Shown: piece after piece, positions 24,275 to 32,315 of the stretch
Layout: each line of letters opens with the position of its first letter
Numbering within the stretch: position 1 is the first letter of the stretch
Origin: Pocillopora verrucosa
Lineage: Eukaryota > Cnidaria > Anthozoa > Scleractinia > Pocilloporidae
Direction: 5' to 3'
Assembly: GCF_036669915.1 (NCBI RefSeq)
Contig: NC_089319.1
Location: forward strand, 8,836,080 to 8,900,079
Length of the DNA stretch: 64,000 bases
Translations under genes and position numbers: made by a program
Notes under the pieces: model-generated
Databases searched by the model: none
What the model saw: only the letters and a program-made list of their open reading frames with translations
Told to the model about the DNA's origin: nothing

Positions 24275-25320
24275 AACAAGACCAACCCAACACTATTTTG
24301 AATCGTTTCGATTGTTTACATTCTGATGTGAACAACGAGTCGTGGGAGGAGTTAAGAGAAAACTTTAGAGATCGTTGCGTTACAACAAAAATATTAATAA
24401 GTGAGACGCAAATTCTTATCAAAATAAACGATATTGTCCTTCATATCACACTTCACACACATAACTTTTTATAAAAATTATGAGGTTCTGAAAGTTCCGC
24501 GGTCTGCTGATCCGCGGAGTGATAACACCCGCAGGAAAAGTATGACATATACTTCCTTATTTTACATAAGTCGTACAAAACGAAACTATTTAGGGAATCT
24601 TTGCACTTTTATCAACGTTGTTTTCTTGACTTTCTTGATTAAAATCTAGATATCTATACCTCTTGCCAAACGTGTTTGGGAAATGTTTTCAAAACGGTAT
24701 TTCAGCACAAACAAGGAAAGAACTGGGACGAATGTCATCTTGCGCAACGCTCTTTGACATTTTTGACGAATGGGCTTCGACTAACATCCGTATCTTCGTT
24801 CCACAACATGTCCCTTCATCGTTAACTGAATACCGATCCCATCTGTCACTTTAAACAACCAATTCAGAGCTCGATGCAAAGTCGGGGTTGATGTTCCTCC
24901 ACATTGACAATTATATGATGAAAATATTTCCTCCTTTTCCCTGGAAAGCTCCAGTGATATCTGAGAACAACTGACTCTTTACTTCCCTGGAGATGAACAA
25001 AATGACAGCAGGATACACATGCGTAACTAATTCTGCTCATAGTCACCTTTTTTGTGATTTAGTGTACATTTTTATTGATTAATGGCGGTCATATTTGGTT
25101 AAAAAATCTTTGCTTCCTCAATAACAAAAAATAACTGAAGCTTCCGATCCGGCTAAATTACCAATCACGGCCCTCTTCATGTTCGTAAGCAACCAATACT
25201 TTTATCTGCTAGAGATTACTCTGAAATTATATCGTTCACTTACACAGTCGACCGCGAGTTTTTGCTTTGATCATTTTGCAAGAACTAGGATACTTAATGA
25301 AGATATGTTAAGCGAAAACC
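24275..25320. other. Non-homologous tail plus displaced unit fragment
   Basis: 24275-25080 matches no other copy of the unit and shows no gene. 25138-25275 resembles unit sequence found near 16915-17200 and 35500-35620 ('cttccgatccggctaaa', 'cgcgagtttttgcttt'), so a piece of the unit's upstream part has been placed after AMZ copy 1. Confidence 0.5.
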
Positions 25321-25323
25321 TTA

Positions 25324-25620
25324 TCAAGTCAAAAAAAGTTTGGCACGTACAGAGTCCGTCTGGATATTTAAATTAGGCTTGAGATTCTTGATGAACAGCA
25401 TTTTAAAGACTAAACGATCAAAATTTCCCTGGCACTTCCTTAAAACTCTAACTTGGTTTTCTTTCAAGAGATGGTTGCTACCATGAGTTTCCATTAAATG
25501 TCGACCGATTTCCGAATGTTTGTGTTCAGCAATGCGTCGATCAAGATGTCGGGCTGAGAACCCGACATAATCTGCATCGCACAGCCTATTTCCTGGAGCG
25601 GATGTTGCGATTGGCAGGGT
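25324..25620 (-). mobile_element. Penelope-like element fragment, GIY-YIG endonuclease part
   Basis: The minus frame encodes CDADYVGFSARHLDRRIAEHK, then GRHLMETHG, then LRKCQGNFDRLVFKMLFIK, then LKPNLNIQTDS. The YVG...R...R..EH pattern, the later H and the E/K-rich FIK..KP.LN block are the end of a GIY-YIG nuclease domain as found at the C-terminus of Penelope-like elements. The reverse transcriptase is not attached. It differs clearly from the element at 26444-29226, so it is a second, older family. Confidence 0.65.
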
Positions 25621-25798
25621 CAATGCTTGTTATGTTTGAGCTACTGTGGGCAAGTCGCCGCCTAAAGCACCTTTACACCCGTAGAAATGGCCTACGAAGT
25701 TCACATTATTTGACAGCGTCAATGTTTGTCATGTTTGAGCTTCTGTGGGCAAGTCGCCGCCTAAAGCACCTGTACACCCGTAGAAATGACCTGCGGAG
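25620..25798 (+). repeat. Two tandem copies of a 99-bp unit
   Basis: 25620-25698 is repeated at 25719-25797 with few changes (shared 'gtgggcaagtcgccgcctaa', then 'agcacct.tacacccgtag'). The period is about 99 bases. The repeat starts at the edge of the Penelope fragment. Confidence 0.85.
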
Positions 25799-25928
25799 CC
25801 GTAGGAGCATGTTCACATGAATTTCTTCGAGAACGACAAGCTGAATTTTCTGATTGTCATTGATGCATACACCAAATTGATTCCAATAAGCTTTATGATC
25901 AGTTAATGACAATCGTGGCGATGCTTAC

Positions 25929-26149
25929 TTTGGAGCTTAAGCATCAATCACAATACGAACCACGTGCTCGCCTTATTTTACAACACACATGTACTTATGA
26001 TGCATGTAATCCCTCTTACTTGTTTAGGGAGGATTGTAGGGGGCTTACAGACCCTTTGCAGACCCCTGGCATTTAGGGACCGTAAGTACATGTGTGTTGT
26101 AAAATAAGGCGAGCAGGTGGTTCATGTTGTGATTTGCTTAAGCTCCAAA
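25929..26149. mobile_element. Foldback / MITE with about 67-bp inverted arms
   Basis: The left arm (25929-25997) and right arm (26083-26149) are near-perfect reverse complements. Both read TTTGGAGCTTAAGCA at the outside and TACAACACACATGTACTTA at the inside. The 85-base centre carries no frame. It is a non-autonomous foldback or MITE-type element, or a large hairpin. No target duplication is obvious. Confidence 0.8.
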
Positions 26150-26159
26150 TTAGAAAGAG

Positions 26160-26335
26160 TTCTTTTGAAAAATGAAGTGAAAGATGATGCTATTCAGTGA
26201 ATAACACAGGCATACTTATCGAGAAAGAACTCCGAGTGCTTCCAAATAGGGTCGACCCTACAACCTTCTAATTTTTACTGCTATAGGACACTCGTGGTAG
26301 GCTAGGCCGTTTAACTATTTTAACCTCCTGCACAC
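26160..26335 (-). repeat. Dispersed tRNA-like repeat family
   Basis: Related sequences occur at 20650-20830, 29240-29340 and 40385-40560. Read on the minus strand, all carry a B-box-like stretch (for example GTAGGTTTAACTCCT), followed by a conserved tail (TGTGTTATTCACTGA.TAAC). It looks like an old tRNA-derived SINE; A-box support is weak. Confidence 0.45.
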
Positions 26336-26430
26336 TGTTACGATAAGACTGTCGATATGTAAAGCTTCTGCACAAGATGACGTAGATGAAGATGGTAAAT
26401 AGTTTAAGCTTGGTGACTTTTAAGTGAAAG

Positions 26431-26443
26431 ATCATGTTATTTA
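26431..26443 (+). repeat. Target-site duplication, left
   Basis: ATCATGTTATTTA occurs here and again at 29227-29239, bounding the Penelope-like element. The paralogous uninterrupted sequence near 40627 ('gatgatgttattcattgaat') shows a single copy, as expected of an empty site. Confidence 0.85.
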
Positions 26444-26497
26444 AAAATAAAAGCTCAGTTTTTCGTTTGTCTCACGATGTAGTCACGTACGATGTAG

Positions 26498-26541
26498 ATC
26501 GCGACGTTTCGACTGCATACCGCTAGTCTTCTTCAGGTGAT
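26498..26541 (-). ncRNA. Hammerhead-ribozyme-like motif, left arm
   Basis: Minus-strand order: ATCAC, CTGAAGA, an extra A, GACT, loop, AGTC, GAAA, CGTC, GCGAT. The core CUGANGA and GAAA boxes flank a 4-bp stem II. Stem III is the minimal self-complementary ACGU, which would favour a dimer. Stem I has one mismatch. The extra A before stem II departs from the canonical core. Hammerhead motifs in Penelope terminal repeats are established knowledge. Confidence 0.5.
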
Positions 26542-26594
26542 GAGGTCGACTGGTCATGTGTGATCTTATATAGCATGGTTGTTTTTCAACAGCT

Positions 26595-27299
26595 CTAATT
26601 GGTGCATTTCGATCCTTGCTGATCACTCAGTGATTTGCTCCCTCGGCGGTCCGCTGTCGTGCGGCTCTCCTGCTGTTGTGTTTTTCGGTTGGGCATCCAC
26701 GCTTCTGGAATTTCTATTCCACAATCCCTGTTGATGTTGTTAGGGTTAAGTCTTATGTGAATTGCCTCTTTGACCCTGCGCGTGTAGAAATAAGGGTCAC
26801 GATCAATAAACTTTACTTCGTTCCAGAGTGGCTCGTGTCCGGTGTTGTGGGCGTGCTCTGAAACGGCGGAGGTCTCGGTACGGGCGAGTCGAATGTCTCG
26901 ATCATGCTCCTTAATTATGTCTTGCATGTGTCTTCCAGTCTCTCCGATGTATACCTTGCCACATTCACAGGGAATCCTGTACACCACGCCATCTTGTTTA
27001 GCCGGGTCGACAGCGTCTTTTGGTCGTACTTACTGAGATCTTAGCATAGTCTTCGACTTGAAAACAGCGCGTACGCCTTGTTGTTGTAGGCAACGGCGAA
27101 GCCGTTCCGACAGATCTTTGACATAAGGTAAAACCGCAGTAGCTTTAAACTTGTTGGCGGGTTCGGCACTGTTGTTTGGTTTTCCGGTCTTGGCAAGTTT
27201 CTGCAAGAAAGAAAAAGGATAACCATTAGAAACCAGAACAGATGACAGACGTTTTTTCTCTTCGGAGATGACGGAGGGTTTTGTTACAAGACGTTTGGC
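26595..27299 (-). pseudogene. PLE linker and GIY-YIG endonuclease segment
   Basis: From 27299 leftwards the frame reads AKRLVTKPSVISEEKKRLSS, LVSNGYPFSFLQKLAKT and YVKDLSERLRRCLQ. It then continues, after a frame break near 27030, with VVYRIPCECGKVYIGETGR, IIKEHDRDIRLARTETSAVS and FIDRDPYFYTRRVKEAIHIR. The CECGKVYIGETGR stretch is the GIY-YIG catalytic start (Y..GET.R), and the E in VKEAIHI fits its metal-binding position. It has been separated from its reverse transcriptase, which lies on the opposite strand. It has no start codon of its own, so it is a non-functional half. Confidence 0.85.
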
Positions 27300-29106
27300 G
27301 CCAGTTCCCACCAAAGGCGCACGCAGAGTCGCTGAACTCGCATCCATGAGATTCCTAAGGGAACGGATCAGACTGACACAGAAGGCCAAGAGAGATACAA
27401 AGAAGGATACAGAATCCACAGCACAGAGTATAACATCCACTCTCTCGACAAACAACGCCAACAGGATACTAGAGCAGATTAAGACCAACACCCAACGAGT
27501 CTTCAACACCACCAAAGGCAGACATAAGTAGAAGTTTGAAAGACTCATTCGAGAAAAACAGGCGACTGTGTCACCGGTTGACACATCGTATGTTGACAAA
27601 GCTAACTGGGTTGTTAACTTAAGTCTTCAAGTCTTCAACACCACCAAAGACAGACATAAGTAGAAGTTTGAAAGACTCATTCGAGAAAAACATGCGACTG
27701 TGTCACCGATTGACACACCGTATGTTGACAAAGCTAACTGGGTTGTTAACTTATCTTCTAGGTCCCTTAGCGATGCCGAGAAAGCCCTACTGAAGAAAGG
27801 ACTGAACTTTGCCGTAACTCCTGCGAGTATTCCTGCCACAGAGATCATCGCCAAGGTAGAAGCAGCCGTAAGACAACTCGACGCTGAACAAGCGGATACT
27901 GTCAGAAGAGCTGTTAAAGGTATCGTTCGACAGGCGGAACCACCAGAGCCTAACATCACGAAGGAGATGCGAGATGCACTTAAAAACCTGAAAGAAGAAG
28001 AGTCTATCATGGTTCTCCCAGCGGACAAAGGGCACGCTAGCGTAGTCATGGACACCGACGCCTACCGAGCTAAGATGTCTACGCTCATTGAGAACGGACC
28101 GTACCAGCTCCTCAACAAAGATCAGACAGATCGTCTGACCCGCAAGTTGTCCGAAAAGCTGCTTACCTTGAAGCGAAGCGGATATCTACCAGAGGCCGTT
28201 TACAACAAGATCAGACCCCGACACAAACAGCCGCCTAGAATCTACGTTTTACCAAAGATCCATAAGGCCGATGTACCGCTAAGACCTATCGTGTCGTGCG
28301 TAAACACCTTTGCATATGATTTATCTGCTTACTCAGCCATCCTGTCTCCTTTAACAGGAAAGTCAGAGTACACGGTGACCAATTCAGCCCACTTCGTATC
28401 CACCGTCAGCAATGAGACGATCTTGGACAACGAGATCATGGTATCTTTCGACGTAGAATCGTTGTTTACCAACGTTCCTATCGACGCCGCTGTACAAACC
28501 GCACTGCAGAAACTCGAGAACGACCCAAATCTTGCAGACCGCACCACGCTAACGCCTGCACAGATCGCCGACCTTTTGACTTTCTTATTGAGATCCACAT
28601 ACTTCCAGTATAACGTATCGATTAATGAGCCAAAAGACGGCGCCGCCATGGGGAGTCCGGTTTCCGCTGTTTTTGCTAACCTCTACATGGAGAGTTTCGA
28701 AGAACAGGCGATAACTACATCATCCTACAAGCCTAGGATCTGGAAACGCTACGTGAACGATACCTTTACCATCCTGGATCGTGAAAACGTAGATGACTTC
28801 TTACAGCATTTCAACAACCAGAAGCCTTCCATCCGCTTCACCATGGAGACAGAGAAAGACAACAAACTCGCCTTCCTAGACACCGCAGTTTTGAGAGAAC
28901 CTGACGGCCGCCTCACCACCAGCGTATACAGGAAGCCCACGCACACCGATCAATACTTAGCGTATGACTCACACCACCCTCAATCAGTAAAACGCGGTAT
29001 TGTTAAGTGCCTTCTAATGGTTATCCTTTTTCTTTCTTGCAGAAACTTGCCAAGACTTTATAAGATCACGCATGACCAGTCGACCTTATCGCCTGAAGAA
29101 GACTAA
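27300..29106 (+). pseudogene. PLE N-terminal region and reverse transcriptase
   Basis: The plus-strand frame begins near PVPTKGARRVAELAS. It is interrupted by an in-frame TAG at 27529, then by a second copy of the same TAG inside a 132-bp direct duplication, and runs open from 27664 to 29106. RT landmarks are LPADKGHASVVMD, LPKIHKADVPLRPIVS, SFDVESLFTNVPI (catalytic Asp), AAMGSPVSAVFANLYME and KRYVNDTF. In the last box, at 28750-28764, Asn replaces the first catalytic Asp of YxDD, so polymerase activity should be lost. After GIVKCL the linker is deleted and the reading frame is shifted through the retained LVSNGYPF..KLAKT region. Then the nuclease is missing altogether. Confidence 0.88.
27500..27757 (+). 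repeat. 132-bp direct duplication inside the PLE
   Basis: 27500-27631 and 27632-27757 are nearly identical (both read cttcaacaccaccaaag, then cataagtagaagtttgaaag). The period of 132 bases is 44 codons, so the reading frame is kept. Both copies contain the same TAG stop, so that stop is older than the duplication. Confidence 0.92.
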
Positions 29107-29131
29107 CAGTATGCAGTCGAAACGTCGCGAT
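29088..29131 (+). ncRNA. Hammerhead-ribozyme-like motif, right arm
   Basis: Plus-strand order: ATCGC (stem I), CTGAAGA (CUGANGA core), one extra A, GACT, ten-base loop, AGTC (stem II), GAAA, CGTC (minimal stem III and cleavage C), GCGAT (stem I partner). Stem I pairs perfectly over 5 bp, better than in the left arm, and the expected cleavage is after 29126. The extra A next to stem II is non-canonical, so activity is uncertain. Confidence 0.55.
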
Positions 29132-29226
29132 CTACATCACACGTGACTACATCGTGAGACAAAAGAAAAACTTAGCTTTTATTGTTATTCACCACGATGA
29201 ATAACCACCACCTTTTCTACGAAAAT

Positions 29227-29239
29227 ATCATGTTATTTA
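29227..29239 (+). repeat. Target-site duplication, right
   Basis: Second copy of ATCATGTTATTTA, identical to 26431-26443. The interrupted repeat continues directly after it. Confidence 0.85.
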
Positions 29240-29447
29240 CTGAATATTATAGGTATAGTAGGAGGAAAGATCCCCGAGTACCCCCAACAGGAGTCAAATC
29301 CACGACCTTCCGTAGTTCCGTCCCAGGAAGCGGTAAAATCTGAAATCTCGGGGTGAGAAGAAAATGCGCAGGGCTGCCTTCCGACATGAGCGCTTTCGCG
29401 CGCTGGGGACATCGTTTCCAGGGCCTCCTCGGTAAATGCTTTTAAAC

Positions 29448-29458
29448 AAGATGGCGGC
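29448..29458 (+). promoter_or_regulatory. YY1-like motif upstream of AMZ copy 2
   Basis: AAGATGGCGGC, identical to the classic YY1 core, 35 bases before the start codon of AMZ copy 2. Confidence 0.55.
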
Positions 29459-31894
29459 TGCACTAGCTGCATTTGAATGCTAAATATTTAAAATGAACGG
29501 ATCAGAGTCGAAACCGATGAACCGCAGAGCATTTATAGGAAAACATAAATATTTTTATGATGGGGTACGTTCCCTTTTCGAGCTAGCAACGGATTCATGT
29601 CAAAATCTCTATCAAACATATAATGGAGATGCCCCAGATCTCAGTGAAATTCAAACCTATCCAGAGTGAAAGGTTCAAATGTGTTTCAGAAACTAGAGGA
29701 AGCATCAGTGAAAGCGATCTAGACAAAGGATAATATATAAATTGCCTGTCGGCCTCTTTCCAAAGGGCTTACGGATACCAATTGAGCATGGAAGTGTCCC
29801 CACTTTCGAGTTGATCAGGCGGTTTGTGAGTTGCTATTCTTTCCGAAGGACAGTCAAATTTCTGGACCAGACTGCCGTCACGGAGGTGAACTGTAAACAG
29901 AGATTTCAGATACTGGAAAACTGCAGTTGTTAGATAACAGGTCAGAGTATATGAGGTATTATTTACGTTTACCAACTGATCTTGTTTCACCTCTCAGTTA
30001 AGAAGTGCGACATACTCGGTCAATTTAGCTGACCGTATTTCGCCGTACAGTGGGGACCTCAAACTTTGTTAGTAAATAGAAGGGTAAAGTTTCCGTACAG
30101 CCCCATACTATTGTAAAACAAATCTGTTTTCCCAATGGAAATGTATTGTTTTTGTCATTGTTTTCTCTACTCAAGAACTGAATGCATAATGTAGTATGGG
30201 GCTGTGCGGAAATTTTACCAATAGTAGTTATTACATGTCCACGCGGGGAGAAGAAATTTGGTGTCTCCAAGAAGCCATGTAATATTCTATTTATTATATC
30301 AACACCAACGAAATACCAATCATTTCACTTTAGTATTTTTTTTAAAGTAAAACATGGAAAGGTGCGGTTTTTATCTGTAACCATTGCAACAGTGATCTTT
30401 TCACATATGAAGGTATCATGTTTTTGCATGTAAGCTCACTTGGTATTTCATTGGTGTTTATATAATAAGAAGTATTAATCTCCTTGACTATATTTTACAT
30501 ATTTAGAAACTAGAATATTACCACCAACCAGGTGCATAGTCTCAGTTCCAGAATTGTTTTACTTTTGAAGAGAAATTCAGATCAACATTTTCCCTGTTTT
30601 ACCCTACAGCAAAAATGACTTAAACTGTACTGAGATAAATAATCGATTAGTGTGTTTACACAAACTCTCAGGGAATCAGAGTAAATATGAGTGATGTCAC
30701 CATGTATGGTAGAAGTACCAATTAGTAATTTTTTATTGAGGGTGAGATAGTGAGATAAACATTTCAAACTTTTTAAACAATGTTTTTGTATGAAAATCAG
30801 GCCCCAGACTGCACACAAGCAGCCATTGTTATCATGAAAACAAGAGTGCAACTTATAAAAAAGGCATTTCTTTGCATCCCCCCTGAATGTGTAACTGCAT
30901 GCAGAATTTAAGGGGGTTGAAAATTTTTCATTTCCCAAGATGTTTGATTCTTGCAGAGCAATTCTTAGATTGCTGGAAGAGATGAATGACAACAATCTAA
31001 AGATACCCCTGTTAGTGATGGCAACAATCAAAAGATGCCTCTGTTAGTTACAATAAAAATTTCTTGGTTCCATCCAATTTTTTAATAAGTGGTGCCTTTG
31101 AATCAGCACCTCCCTCAAATAAGTACCACACTTGAGGTAAAAAGTAGAAAATAAGTGTCACGTTACATCTTTGAGTAAAAATGTTCTGTGTACTCTTTTG
31201 ACCCCAGGAAAGACCAGTTTATATACATTCTTCCTATGCGAAAGAACTTTTCAATCAAGTATGGAAAGTAATTGGGATTACTTATAGCTAATCTTCAATT
31301 TTCATCTCTCTGCAATTAGTCTTGAAAATCTTGTGCCAAATTCTCGACCAATCAGGTACAAAACCAAGCCACTTTCGACTTGGTTACTTGGGTTTTCTCA
31401 TACATTGGGCAGTTTTCTTATTTTTAGTTGGAGTTCTTAATGGCCTTTTGCACTATTCCTTTTGTTATGACATGGTTGGCTGTTCTTGCCTCTCTGATTT
31501 TGGTCTTACAACACTAAATTGCAAAGTGCACTTACTTGGTTTTGACAGATAGCATTAGAAGGAAGGGGGTAAGTTTCTAAAGAAACTGTCAGTGATGCTG
31601 TGTCCATGACTGGTGTGGAAAGCATTTGCTTTGATAAAGGGCTAATGCAAAAAATGTCAGTTTAAAAACTTTACAGTGGCTAATTGACAAAATCAACTCA
31701 GTTAATAAAACAGAATCATCTTGTAACTCTAGTTCTTGGCACTTACATGTACTAATGGATCTATTGTTATCCAGTCAATGGGAATAATTAGCTCTGATAT
31801 TGTGGGCTTAAAAGGGAAAGGAAAAAAAGAAAACAAAACAACATTTTGATTGCTTATTGCTGGTCCTCTTCAGGTGGTAAAGTTGATTGCTTAA

Positions 31895-32098
31895 CCCTTT
31901 AACCCCTAAGAGTGACTAGTATCTAATTTCTCTGTACAATATCACCACTGGGACACACATTAATGTCATGAGAATGAGGGAAATGATCACCAACTAAAGA
32001 AACTCTAGATTGTTAGACAAATTCTCCTTGTCAGCACCTTAGTAAATGTACAGAGAACAGTATGGAGAATATGAATACTGATGCTAGGGTGTAAGGGG
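31895..32098. mobile_element. 204-bp MITE with TTAA target (piggyBac-type)
   Basis: Flanked by TTAA at 31891-31894 and 32099-32102. The ends are imperfect inverted repeats: CCCTTTAACCCCTAAGAG on the left, and CCCCTTACACCCTAGCAT reading inward from the right. AMZ copies 1 and 3 have a single TTAA at the matching spot (attgcttaatatgtacc near 23704; attacttaatatgtacc near 43406). So the insertion is specific to copy 2 and its empty site is visible. It has no coding capacity. Confidence 0.85.
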
Positions 32099-32249
32099 TT
32101 AACATGCACCATCTGTTGAACACATGGTAGGACCCTGGTAACTAGTCCACATCATGATTTAATTAAAGAAGACTGGTATTAAGTTGAAATGTTACAGTCC
32201 ATACTGGAAGTGGCTTTGTCATGTGGCAAGCAATAAATACTTTCATAGA

Positions 32250-32315
32250 AAAGGTTGTGGTCATTCATCGTGATGAATAACAATAAAAGCTAAGTTTTTC
32301 GCTTGTCTCACTCAG
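32250..32315 (-). mobile_element. Terminal fragment of the Penelope-like family
   Basis: gtggtcattcatcgtgatga, ataacaataaaagctaag and tttttcgcttgtctcac match the reverse complement of the right end of the PLE (29158-29218). Copies 1 and 3 lack it at the corresponding place between 'gcaagcaataaat' and 'cttgtcacaactg'. It is an extremely 5'-truncated insertion, or a captured end, inside AMZ copy 2 intron 1. Confidence 0.8.

Larger units (their letters stand above)
26444..29226. mobile_element. Penelope-like retroelement, head-to-head rearranged
   Basis: One insertion bounded by a 13-bp duplication. The left arm (26444 to about 27299) is the 3' portion in minus orientation: terminal repeat, GIY-YIG nuclease, then the RT-nuclease linker up to AKRLVTKP. 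The right arm (about 27300-29226) is the 5' portion in plus orientation: N-terminal region, reverse transcriptase, a shortened linker, and the terminal repeat again. The two ends are inverted copies over about 125 bases (26450-26566 against 29062-29190). The halves meet 5' end to 5' end. Penelope-like elements are known for terminal repeats in either orientation and for frequent rearrangement. Confidence 0.9.

Noticed and set aside
29041-29056. Retained intron acceptor in the Penelope element (cttgcag)
   Set aside because: The left arm shows that the same bases encode SNGYPFSFLQKLAKT in an open frame, so they are coding and the change is a deletion.
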